In this document: positions 1 through 6,450 of the stretch, piece after piece
Layout of the letters: each line of letters begins with the position of its first letter
Position numbering within the stretch: the stretch's first letter is position 1
Assembly (NCBI GenBank): GCA_020443005.1
Contig: JAGRJA010000353.1
Coordinates: forward strand, 1-6,532
Length of the DNA: 6,532 bases
DNA from: Pseudomonadales bacterium
GTDB lineage: Bacteria; Pseudomonadota; Gammaproteobacteria; Pseudomonadales; UBA7239
Direction: 5' to 3'
Made by a program: the position numbers and the translations under genes
Notes under the pieces: generated by a model
What the model was told of the DNA's origin: nothing
What the model saw: only the letters and a program-made list of their open reading frames with translations
Databases searched by the model: none

Positions 1-456
1 ACCTGTAACATCAATATCAATCGGTAATTCGATATAAAATTCAGCGCTCTTCTCTGGCTTAAGGTCAATCGCATTAAAAGTAAGCCCCGAATCCACACCC
101 TTATCAGAAATATCTTCAAGCAACCCTGGTACTTCAGTATCCTGAGGTAACTGGCCAAGCAACGCCTTGAACGACTCTTCCATTTCCGTCATTTGCTGAC
201 GATAAGCCTCGAGATTGGCTGCTTCATTAACTTTTTGTTCAAATTCACTCCTCAAGTCCAGCTCTTTTGATTCGGCACGAACCAATGTCTGATGCAGCTC
301 CTGAAGCTTGAATTTGTAACAGCCGAATACAACACCACCAAAAACCAACAACCAAATGAGTGCTTTTACTGGAAATGGCCAAGTACCAATACTCTCGGGA
401 TCCAGCTCACTTGGGTCGAAGTTCTTAAGCTTATCTAACGATTCTTGCAATGACAT
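1..456 (-). CDS. pilO: Type IV pilus inner-membrane alignment protein PilO (3' end cut by window edge)
   Basis: PilO is a bitopic inner-membrane protein. It pairs with PilN through the periplasm and, with PilP, links the pilus motor platform to the PilQ secretin. The visible part is 152 residues, from the ATG at 456-454 to the window edge. A short cytoplasmic segment (about 1-30, rich in D and E) is followed by one membrane helix at about 32-47 (LIWLLVFGGVVFGCYKF). A charged, probably coiled-coil stretch spans about 50-95, and the periplasmic ferredoxin-like domain begins near 100. The segments LLGQLPQDTEVPGLLEDIS (108-126) and FYIELPIDIDVTG (140-152) match what I remember of PilO proteins. 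Family members are usually a little over 200 residues, so roughly 50-60 are missing. The start lies two bases after the pilN stop, so translation is probably coupled. A purine-rich AAAGGTGG lies about 12 bases upstream, inside pilN. The identification rests on motifs plus gene order and is firm. Confidence 0.95.
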   Translation of the reverse strand, partial: MSLQESLDKLKNFDPSELDPESIGTWPFPVKALIWLLVFGGVVFGCYKFKLQELHQTLVRAESKELDLRSEFEQKVNEAANLEAYRQQMTEMEESFKALLGQLPQDTEVPGLLEDISDKGVDSGLTFNAIDLKPEKSAEFYIELPIDIDVTG

Positions 457-458
457 GG

Positions 459-1106
459 TTATTTCTTACCACCTTTAGCCGCGTTCTTTTTCCCTTTTTT
501 ACCTTTCTTCCCCTTTTTATCAGGCTGAGGCTCGCCATCAGATTCTTTCGAAACCATTGGCTGACTCTTGATTTCCAGGTCCACTGTCAACACAAAATCA
601 TTACCTTGATCTCCCACATTCGGGTTGGCAATAACTTTGGTCAGATTTGGGTTGATAAAATATTCCGATTCATCCAGTCGACGCATCAGGCTGGATACAC
701 GACTATTGGCTTCAGCGGTGCCTTCCAGGAATATTTTATCCCCCTTCCTTTCCATCCTTGAATAAAACACACCGTCCGGGACAGTCCTGGCCAACTCATC
801 AAAGATATGAACAATCAAAGGTCTGTTGCCCTGAAGATTCTGTATAACCTGCATCCGCTCGAGAAGATCATCTTTTTTTCTCTTAAGCTTGTTAATCTCT
901 TCAACCTTTTGATCAAGAACGGCAATTTCACTCTGCAACATACTGTTACGAGAATTCTGTCCACCTATCATACCGTTAACTATCTGCAGCCAGATCAACC
1001 CAACCACCAACCCGACACCACCAATAATGGCCGTAATATTGATAAACTGTTTCTTTAAGCGCTCCCGACGCTCTTCCCGCCAGGGGCGTAAATTAATAGT
1101 CGCCAT
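459..1106 (-). CDS. pilN: Type IV pilus inner-membrane alignment protein PilN
   Basis: PilN couples the cytoplasmic PilM ring to the periplasmic PilO/PilP alignment complex of the type IVa pilus. The 215-residue product starts with a short cytoplasmic tail carrying INLRPWR at residues 4-10. This is the PilM-docking motif, written INLLPWR in many homologues. Basic residues at 10-19 precede a single membrane helix at about 22-45. A heptad-like charged segment spans about 55-92, followed by a periplasmic ferredoxin-like domain at about 97-182. The C-terminus is odd: residues 197-215 are 11 Lys in 19, with three consecutive GKK units at 199-207. This makes the protein slightly longer than PilN proteins I recall (about 190-200). 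The ATG at 1106-1104 has a strong AAGGAG eight bases upstream, inside the end of pilM, and the genes overlap by 14 bases. The gene is very probably co-transcribed with pilM and pilO. Confidence 0.96.
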   Translation of the reverse strand: MATINLRPWREERRERLKKQFINITAIIGGVGLVVGLIWLQIVNGMIGGQNSRNSMLQSEIAVLDQKVEEINKLKRKKDDLLERMQVIQNLQGNRPLIVHIFDELARTVPDGVFYSRMERKGDKIFLEGTAEANSRVSSLMRRLDESEYFINPNLTKVIANPNVGDQGNDFVLTVDLEIKSQPMVSKESDGEPQPDKKGKKGKKGKKNAAKGGKK

Positions 1107-2172
1107 CTGTAAAACTCCTTAAGGCAAGACCTGTTGCGATCATTAACGCTGGCGCATCATTACTTAACGCCACAGAATTTACCTTTGACGATACTGACAT
1201 GCTGGCAAAAGGATTGGCCACCGTTGCGGGCGTACCCAGCTTCTCCTGAACCAACTCACTTAGACCGTCCATCGAGGCGACACCACCAGCAAGCACAATG
1301 TAATCAACTTCATTATGTTGACTGGAAGAAAAGAAAAACTGCAATGACCGGGTCACTTGCTGCACAACAGCCTCCTTGAAAGGCTGAAGAACTTCTGACT
1401 CATAGTCATCGGGCAAGCCACCCTGTTTTTTCGCCAGACCTGCCTCCTCATTGGAGAGGCCGTAACGACGCTGAATTTCCTCCGTCAGCTGTTTTCCACC
1501 AAACAGCTGCTCCCTTGTATATATTGTTTTACCGTTATGCAAAACACTCAGCGTGGTCATCGTTGCCCCAATATCGACAACGGCAACCATCGAATCATCA
1601 CCACCCTCAAGCTGTGGCGCAATCAAGGAAAAAGCTCGTTCCATGCAATATGCTTCTACATCCACTATAAATGGCTCAAGCTCTGAGGCAATCAGCACCT
1701 CTTCACGAACATCGACATTCTCGCTCCTGCACGCCGCCAACAAAACATCGACCTGATCTGCATTATTTGGAGATGGCCCGAGGATCTCAAAGTCAATGGA
1801 AACCTCTTCAAGCGGATATGGAATATACTGATCGGCCTCAAGACGAATCTGGACATCCATGGCATCATCGACCAGACCGGACGGCATTTCAATAATCTTG
1901 GTGATAACCGCCGACCCTGCCACAGCCACAGCGGATTTCTTGGTTTTTGTTTTAGCCTGAATAACGAGTTTGCTTAACGCCTCTGAAACAGCTTCTACAT
2001 CGGTGATGTTTTTTTCGACGACAGCATTGGGAGGCAACGGCTTCACACCATAGCTCTCAACCCTGTAAGCGCCGCCAGAGCGACTTAATTCCAACAACTT
2101 TACCGATGTGGAACTAATATCCAAACCCAAAACAGCAGTTTGTTTTTTCTTACCTAGCCCAAATAGCCCCAT
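1093..2172 (-). CDS. pilM: Type IV pilus actin-like ATP-binding protein PilM
   Basis: PilM is a cytoplasmic FtsA/actin-fold protein that binds the N-terminal tail of PilN and forms part of the ring beneath the type IVa pilus machine. The 359 residues match the usual family length (about 354). Actin-superfamily motifs are visible: phosphate-1 GLDISSTSVKLLEL at 16-29 with Asp18, phosphate-2 VVDIGATMTTL at 198-208 with Asp200, and the adenosine motif VLAGGVASMDGL at 293-304. The N-terminal MGLFGLGKKK is typical of PilM. The segment QIRLEADQYIPYPLEEVSIDFEIL (108-131), familiar from PilM homologues, lies in the 1C-like subdomain region. The ATG at 2172 gives this conserved N-terminus. Its ribosome binding site is weak (AGATAGAAAA), unlike that of pilN. 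This is the first gene of the pilMNO(PQ) operon, divergent from mrcA across 166 bases, and its last 14 bases overlap pilN. Confidence 0.97.
   Translation of the reverse strand: MGLFGLGKKKQTAVLGLDISSTSVKLLELSRSGGAYRVESYGVKPLPPNAVVEKNITDVEAVSEALSKLVIQAKTKTKKSAVAVAGSAVITKIIEMPSGLVDDAMDVQIRLEADQYIPYPLEEVSIDFEILGPSPNNADQVDVLLAACRSENVDVREEVLIASELEPFIVDVEAYCMERAFSLIAPQLEGGDDSMVAVVDIGATMTTLSVLHNGKTIYTREQLFGGKQLTEEIQRRYGLSNEEAGLAKKQGGLPDDYESEVLQPFKEAVVQQVTRSLQFFFSSSQHNEVDYIVLAGGVASMDGLSELVQEKLGTPATVANPFASMSVSSKVNSVALSNDAPALMIATGLALRSFTDGDY
1115..1120 (-). promoter_or_regulatory. Ribosome binding site of pilN inside pilM
   Basis: AAGGAG on the minus strand lies eight bases before the pilN ATG, an ideal Shine-Dalgarno placement. 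It sits inside the pilM reading frame, ahead of the pilM stop at 1095-1093. Ribosomes finishing pilM therefore pass over the pilN start, which suggests translational coupling. It also supports the chosen pilN start, together with the conserved INLxPWR motif just after it. Confidence 0.85.
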
Positions 2173-2208
2173 TTTTCTATCTGCATCCGATACTTACGAG
2201 GAGCTCAT

Positions 2209-2236
2209 ACTATATTACTTTAACTGGCACCTGCAA
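2209..2236 (-). promoter_or_regulatory. Candidate sigma-70 promoter for pilMNO
   Basis: On the minus strand, TTGCAG (2236-2231) and TATAGT (2214-2209) are separated by 16 bases. The -10 matches the TATAAT consensus at 5 of 6 positions and the -35 at 3 of 6. Transcription would start near 2202, about 30 bases before the pilM ATG. The site is well placed for the first gene of the operon. I saw no sigma-54 -24/-12 pattern. This is a by-eye match only. Confidence 0.45.
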
Positions 2237-2248
2237 GCAGAAAACGGA

Positions 2249-2277
2249 TACATATTTCACACTTTTACATTTATAAT
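2249..2277 (+). promoter_or_regulatory. Candidate promoter for mrcA
   Basis: A perfect TATAAT lies at 2272-2277 on the plus strand. With a 17-base spacer the -35 would be TACATA (2249-2254), only 3 of 6 matches, so the call rests mainly on the -10. Transcription would begin near 2284, leaving a leader of about 55 bases before the mrcA ATG. The surrounding sequence is AT-rich, which makes a chance -10 fairly likely. Confidence 0.35.
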
Positions 2278-2338
2278 TCGACACTCAAGGTGACATATCG
2301 ACTCACTCAAATCTAATTATCTGTTTTTAAAGAAAAAT

Positions 2339-4741
2339 ATGCCCACAAAAAAAACTATTTTCACCTCTTTCCTCACCCTGATTTCCGCTGCCTTTTTGTC
2401 ATTTTTGCTACTTTGTTCATGTTTTTATCTCTACCTCTCCCCCCAATTACCGGACATCAATTCCCTCAAAGAAATTCAGTTACAAACCCCTTTGCGCATA
2501 TTCTCAAGCGATATGAAGCTCATTGGCGAATATGGCGAGAAGAGGCGAAGCCCCATCACCTACAGCGAGATACCTGCCTCATTCACAAAGGCCATATTGG
2601 CCGCCGAAGATGACCGATTTTATCAACACGGTGGAATAGACATCACCAGTCTGGTCAGAGCCATGGGACAACTACTCAAAACCGGCAGGATACAATCCGG
2701 TGGCAGCACAATAACCATGCAGGTAGCGCGAAATTATTTTCTGACGCACAGACAAACTTTTTCCAGAAAATTCAACGAAATACTTTTATCGCTTCAAATC
2801 GAAAGACAGCTCACCAAAAATGAAATACTCGAACTGTATGTAAACAAGATATTTCTTGGCAACCGTGCTTACGGCATTGAAGCGGCAGCACAGGTTTATT
2901 ACGGCAAAAGCATTAACGAGCTTAACCTGGCCCAACTCGCCATGATTGCCGGGTTACCCAAAGCCCCCTCTACCTACAACCCGCTGGTTAATCCGGACAG
3001 AGCTCTCCTGCGGCGCAACTGGATACTTGAAAGGATGAACAAGCTCGGTTTTATTACCGCAGAAGAGTATCAGAAGGCAAAAGAACAACCGATTACCGCT
3101 GTCTACCACGGGCCCACCGTTGATATTTCTGCGCCTTATGTTGCAGAAATGGCAAGACAAAAAGCCGTTGAAAAATTTGGCGCAAATGCTTATACCGATG
3201 GCTACTCCATCGTAACCACGATTGACAGCGCTTTACAGGAAGCCGCCCAAGCTGCAGTTTTGAAGGGGGTGATCGATTACGACCAAAGGCATGGATTCAG
3301 GGGTGCAGAAGACCTTTGGGAAATTGACAACACCTCAATTGAGGAAATCTCAAAGCAACTGCAAAATGAAAGCGTTGTGGCAGGCCTGCAACCAGCCATC
3401 GTCGTCGAGACTGCACCGACATCCATCGCATTGCTGACCCGGGACGGCGAACTGATCACCCTCGACTGGAACAAGCAAAAAAGCCACTTACGCCCTTACA
3501 TCAATGAGAACACACTGGGAAGAACGCCCGAAACACCCGACCAAACCCTTCAAAAAGGCAATCTGGTTCGCTTGTCATTCACCGAAGATCGGGGCTGGCA
3601 GATAACGCAAATCCCAAAAAACCAGGCTGCACTCATCGCCCTCAACCCTGACAACGGCGCAATCATTGCTGTGGTTGGCGGCTTTGACTTTTACTTCAGC
3701 AAGTATAATCGCGTCACTCAGGCTACAAGGCAACCGGGCTCCAACTTCAAGCCTTTTATCTATACCACAGCCCTGGATCATGGCTACACGGCATCCAGTC
3801 TAATCAATGACGCCCCCATTGTCTTTAATGACGATAAACTGGAAAGCAGTTGGCGCCCTGAAAACTCCAGCGGGAAATTCTACGGCCCGACACGATTAAG
3901 AGAGGCTCTGTATCAATCCCGCAATCTGGTTTCTATCCGATTACTCAAGGCACTTGGCGTCGACAATGCAATCGATGGCATTGAACGCTTCGGCTTTCTC
4001 AGGGAAGCATTACCAAACGATCTCTCCCTCGCTCTGGGAAGTCACGCAGTAGCACCCATCAAAATTGCTACCGGTTATGCAAGCTTTGCTAACGGTGGGT
4101 ATCGTGTAGAACCCTACCTTGTTTCTGAAATCAGAAACCACTTAAATGAAACAGTTTACAAACAAACCCCTTTGACTGTTTGTACAGAATGCGAAGAAAG
4201 CGACGACAATGCGACCTCAGCCCTGTCATTCGCAGAGACGCAGCGTATTGCACCCCGGATCATTGAAAAAAGAGTCGCCTATATTATGGACAGCATCCTT
4301 AAAGATGTTATCCAGAAAGGCACTGCAAGGAAGGCAAGGGTATTGGGCCGGCACGACATCGCCGGAAAAACCGGCACCACGAACGGACCGACCGATGCAT
4401 GGTTCTCCGGTTATACCCCAGACCTCGTTGTAACAACATGGCTTGGATTCGACCAAAACCTGAACCTTGGCAAAAGAGAGTATGGCGGGTCGGCAGCCCT
4501 GCCAATATGGATAGACTTCATGTCTGTCGCATTAAAAGACAAGCCAGAGCACATTCGCCCACAACCCGAAGGCATTGTTACAGTCCGGATAAATGCGAAA
4601 ACCGGTAAACGAAGTAGCACAACGGATCGCGATAACATTTTTGAGATATTCAGGGAGGAGTATGCGCCGGAAGCGCTCCCGGAAGACAACATACATACCG
4701 AAAATACATCCTCGGAAAAACTGCCAACCGAACTGTTTTAG
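2339..4741 (+). CDS. mrcA: Penicillin-binding protein 1A (bifunctional transglycosylase/transpeptidase)
   Basis: Class A PBP (also called PonA) that polymerises lipid II into glycan strands and cross-links the peptides on the periplasmic face of the inner membrane. The product has 800 residues; E. coli PBP1a has 850. A membrane anchor spans about 8-33. The GT51 domain (about 50-225) shows EDDRFYQHGG at 90-99 with catalytic Glu90, GGSTITMQ at 121-128, RKFNE at 143-147 and the KNEILELYVNKIFLG segment at 160-174. Residues about 310-425 match the position of the OB-like insert of PBP1a. The transpeptidase domain has SNFK at 468-471 (nucleophile Ser468, Lys471), SRN at 527-529 and KTGT at 677-680. 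A CTEC cysteine pair (Cys615, Cys618) falls where I recall CPQC in E. coli PBP1a. The ATG has only a weak purine stretch (AAAGAAAAA) before it, but no other ATG exists in frame after the upstream stop at 2291. The gene is divergent from pilM and convergent with the malic enzyme gene. Confidence 0.97.
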   Translation: MPTKKTIFTSFLTLISAAFLSFLLLCSCFYLYLSPQLPDINSLKEIQLQTPLRIFSSDMKLIGEYGEKRRSPITYSEIPASFTKAILAAEDDRFYQHGGIDITSLVRAMGQLLKTGRIQSGGSTITMQVARNYFLTHRQTFSRKFNEILLSLQIERQLTKNEILELYVNKIFLGNRAYGIEAAAQVYYGKSINELNLAQLAMIAGLPKAPSTYNPLVNPDRALLRRNWILERMNKLGFITAEEYQKAKEQPITAVYHGPTVDISAPYVAEMARQKAVEKFGANAYTDGYSIVTTIDSALQEAAQAAVLKGVIDYDQRHGFRGAEDLWEIDNTSIEEISKQLQNESVVAGLQPAIVVETAPTSIALLTRDGELITLDWNKQKSHLRPYINENTLGRTPETPDQTLQKGNLVRLSFTEDRGWQITQIPKNQAALIALNPDNGAIIAVVGGFDFYFSKYNRVTQATRQPGSNFKPFIYTTALDHGYTASSLINDAPIVFNDDKLESSWRPENSSGKFYGPTRLREALYQSRNLVSIRLLKALGVDNAIDGIERFGFLREALPNDLSLALGSHAVAPIKIATGYASFANGGYRVEPYLVSEIRNHLNETVYKQTPLTVCTECEESDDNATSALSFAETQRIAPRIIEKRVAYIMDSILKDVIQKGTARKARVLGRHDIAGKTGTTNGPTDAWFSGYTPDLVVTTWLGFDQNLNLGKREYGGSAALPIWIDFMSVALKDKPEHIRPQPEGIVTVRINAKTGKRSSTTDRDNIFEIFREEYAPEALPEDNIHTENTSSEKLPTELF

Positions 4742-4745
4742 CCAA

Positions 4746-6002
4746 TCAAGTTCGTCTGGCCGGCCTGTAATTTTCAGGGTACGGAAGTAGCGCAACGCCA
4801 CTGTCGACAGCTGCACGAGCCACCGCAGCAGATATGACTGATAACAGACGATCATCTGTCGGCTTGGGAATAATGTAATTCACCCCAAAAGCAAGGTCTT
4901 CCTGTTGATAGCTTTGTTTCACCTGATCGGTCACAGCCTCCTTGGCGAGATCTCTTAACGCAAAGGCTGCAGCCAGCTTCATTTCCTCATTAATTGTTGT
5001 CGCCCTGACATCCAGCGCCCCCCTGAAAATAAAGGGGAAGCCCAGCACATTATTGACCTGATTGGGGTAATCGGAACGGCCAGTTGCCATGATCAGATCT
5101 TTTCTAGCCTGTATTGCAAGATCAGGAGAAATTTCCGGATCCGGATTGGAGCAAGCAAACACAACCGGTTTTTCTGCCATACGCATCAACTGATTTGTCG
5201 AAAGCAGATTGGCGCCAGACAAGCCCAGAAAAACATCCGCCCCTTCAATCGCATCATCAAGCGTTCTTGCATCACCATGGTGTAAAAACTCGGACTTATA
5301 GGTGTTGAGATTCGCCCTTCCCTCATGGATAACACCGCGACTATCTAGCATTAGAATATTGGGCTTTCTGGCCCCGGCTGTTACCAGCAACCGACAACAG
5401 GCTATAGCTGCTGCACCGGCACCAAGACAGACAATCTTTACTTCCTCAAGCTTTTTGCCCTGAATTTCAAGTGCGTTGAGCATGCCCGCCAGAGTGACAA
5501 TTGCTGTACCGTGCTGATCATCATGAAAAACCGGTATTTGGCAGCGCTCGATCAACCGCCTCTCTATTTCGAAACACTCTGGTGCACGAATATCCTCCAG
5601 ATTTATACCACCAAAAGTGTTGGCTATACATTCGACCGTATCTACAAAGCGATCGGCATCGCGGGTATCAACCTCTATATCGATGGCATCAATACCTGCA
5701 AAACGCTTGAACAGAAGACACTTGCCTTCCATAACAGGCTTGCTCGCCAAAGAGCCAAGATTACCAAGCCCCAGAATAGCAGTACCGTTGGAAATCACAG
5801 CAACCAGATTGCCTTTAGCCGTGTATCGATAGGCATCCTCAGGATCAATTGCGATTGCCCTCACGGGTTCTGCCACACCAGGGCTGTAGGCCAGCGACAA
5901 GTCTTTCTGGGTTTCTGCAGGAGTAGTTAAAGCAACTTCCAGCTTGCCCGGATAAGGAAGCGCATGGTAATCCAACGCCGCTTTTTTAAAAGCTTCACTC
6001 AT
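4746..6002 (-). CDS. maeB: Malic enzyme, short bacterial form (malate to pyruvate and CO2)
   Basis: Oxidative decarboxylation of L-malate to pyruvate with reduction of NAD(P)+, in the cytoplasm, feeding pyruvate and NADPH or NADH from the TCA cycle. The product has 418 residues from the ATG at 6002. Visible family features are AYSPGVAEP at 38-46 with catalytic Tyr39, KPVMEGK at 88-94 with catalytic Lys94, and metal ligands in NLEDI (Glu136, Asp137) and FHDDQHGT (Asp161, Asp162). The Rossmann motif is GAGAAAI at 194-200, and SNPDPEISP lies at 285-293. There is no phosphotransacetylase domain, so this is the short form (about 420 residues) rather than the roughly 760-residue E. coli MaeB. An in-frame GTG at 6020 would add six residues but lacks a ribosome binding site, and homologues begin near MSE. 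Cofactor preference cannot be settled by eye; Asp220 after the second beta strand of the Rossmann fold does not decide it. The symbol is tentative. Confidence 0.95.
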   Translation of the reverse strand: MSEAFKKAALDYHALPYPGKLEVALTTPAETQKDLSLAYSPGVAEPVRAIAIDPEDAYRYTAKGNLVAVISNGTAILGLGNLGSLASKPVMEGKCLLFKRFAGIDAIDIEVDTRDADRFVDTVECIANTFGGINLEDIRAPECFEIERRLIERCQIPVFHDDQHGTAIVTLAGMLNALEIQGKKLEEVKIVCLGAGAAAIACCRLLVTAGARKPNILMLDSRGVIHEGRANLNTYKSEFLHHGDARTLDDAIEGADVFLGLSGANLLSTNQLMRMAEKPVVFACSNPDPEISPDLAIQARKDLIMATGRSDYPNQVNNVLGFPFIFRGALDVRATTINEEMKLAAAFALRDLAKEAVTDQVKQSYQQEDLAFGVNYIIPKPTDDRLLSVISAAVARAAVDSGVALLPYPENYRPARRT

Positions 6003-6067
6003 AAAGACTGCCTGAGCCACAAAAACAATCGGGAAGGTTGAAACGGAGCTTGCCAGTCAAATGACGC

Positions 6068-6096
6068 AAAAAAACACTCCGCTATCGAAAAGAGGG
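6068..6096 (-). terminator. Weak candidate terminator after rpmE
   Basis: On the minus strand, a run of seven U (6074-6068) follows a poor stem: CUC/GAG (6094-6092 with 6079-6077) plus an inner CG/CG (6087-6086 with 6081-6080), broken by a four-base bulge. The U tract is real, but the stem is too weak for a confident intrinsic terminator. A second small stem, AGGGG with UCCCU, sits just after the rpmE stop. The 103-base gap at 6003-6105 shows no convincing maeB promoter: there is a TTGACT without a suitable -10. Read-through from rpmE into maeB therefore remains possible. Confidence 0.25.
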
Positions 6097-6105
6097 AAAA
6101 TGCCC

Positions 6106-6327
6106 CTATTTTTTGCCACTCAAACTGCGACCGGCAAAACGCTTGTTGAATTTGTCTATTCGGCCACCGGTATCCATGACTTTCTGTTTGCCCGTATAAA
6201 AGGGATGACAAGCCGAGCAGACATCAATTGAAATATCTTCACAAAGGGTTGATCTTGTCTTGATCACATTGCCACAACTGCAGGTAGCAGAAATCTCTGC
6301 ATAATTAGGATGAATATCGGCTTTCAT
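6106..6327 (-). CDS. rpmE: Large-subunit ribosomal protein bL31, zinc-binding form
   Basis: bL31 sits on the 50S subunit at the central protuberance and bridges to the 30S subunit. The product has 73 residues, beginning MKADIHPNYAEISATCSCGN, close to E. coli RpmE as I remember it. Four zinc-ligand cysteines are present: Cys16 and Cys18 (CSC) and Cys37 and Cys40 (CSAC). This marks the C+ zinc form rather than the zinc-free YkgM type made under zinc starvation. A fifth cysteine, Cys29, lies where the E. coli protein has Gly. HPFYTGKQKV (41-50) and GGRIDKFNKRF (54-64) are family hallmarks. The ATG at 6327 is chosen because it gives the conserved N-terminus and follows a purine-rich GAGAGAG site. 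An in-frame ATG at 6378 would add 17 residues that do not belong to the family. The stop is TAG at 6108-6106, preceded by two AAA lysine codons. Confidence 0.97.
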   Translation of the reverse strand: MKADIHPNYAEISATCSCGNVIKTRSTLCEDISIDVCSACHPFYTGKQKVMDTGGRIDKFNKRFAGRSLSGKK

Positions 6328-6352
6328 AGGTGCTCTCTCTTTACGGCATCGC

Positions 6353-6374
6353 CACCGGGTCTTGTTGCCCGGCA
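6353..6374 (-). promoter_or_regulatory. GC-rich hairpin in the rpmE leader
   Basis: In the rpmE mRNA, UGCCGGG (6374-6368) pairs with CCCGGUG (6359-6353). Five G-C pairs are extended by two G-U pairs, closing an eight-base CAACAAGA loop. The hairpin ends about 25 bases before the rpmE start, just upstream of the purine-rich ribosome binding site. From established work, E. coli bL31 represses its own translation through its mRNA leader. Whether this hairpin does the same is inference. No U tract follows it, so it is not a terminator. Confidence 0.5.
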
Positions 6375-6400
6375 CCATACCTCAATTAAACGGGTCGTGA

Positions 6401-6428
6401 ATACTACCAGAAACTTTCCGGGATGCAA
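6401..6428 (-). promoter_or_regulatory. Candidate extended -10 promoter for rpmE
   Basis: On the minus strand, TTGCAT (6428-6423) and TAGTAT (6406-6401) are 16 bases apart, and TGG directly before the -10 gives an extended -10 (TGn) element. The -10 matches TATAAT at 4 of 6 positions. Transcription would start near 6394, giving a leader of about 67 bases that contains the hairpin at 6353-6374. The position, between the upstream gene's stop at 6451 and rpmE, fits a separately transcribed ribosomal protein gene. Confidence 0.5.
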
Positions 6429-6450
6429 TATTGCTACCTCTTATGCCCGC

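Noticed and set aside
450..761. Plus-strand hydrophobic frame of 103 residues opposite pilN
   Set aside because: Its Phe/Leu-rich character comes from reading the lysine-rich pilN tail in antisense, and it has no independent support.
2173..2338. Small RNA or short gene in the pilM-mrcA divergent gap
   Set aside because: The stretch is AT-rich with promoter-like elements only. I found no stem with a U tract and no short frame with a good ribosome binding site.
4758..4765. GGCCGGCC palindrome near the mrcA/malic enzyme junction as a bidirectional terminator
   Set aside because: It is a perfect eight-base palindrome with no loop and no U tract on either strand, and it lies within codons of the malic enzyme C-terminus.
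4411..4855. Overlapping minus-strand open frames across the end of mrcA (93 and 107 residues)
   Set aside because: They lie opposite the well-conserved PBP1a C-terminal region and show no recognisable domain. They are chance frames.
6003..6020. GTG start for the malic enzyme, six codons upstream of the ATG
   Set aside because: It has no ribosome binding site, and homologues that I recall start at the MSE-like N-terminus. The ATG at 6002 has at least a weak AGGCAG before it.
6106..6114. A-run at the end of rpmE (AAA AAA TAG) as a programmed frameshift site
   Set aside because: There is no downstream structure of note, and bL31 is complete at the stop. Two lysine codons before a stop explain the run.
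6328..6378. Upstream in-frame ATG that would lengthen bL31 by 17 residues
   Set aside because: The extra residues lie in the leader hairpin region and do not match bL31. The ATG at 6327 gives the conserved MKxDIHP start with a purine-rich ribosome binding site.
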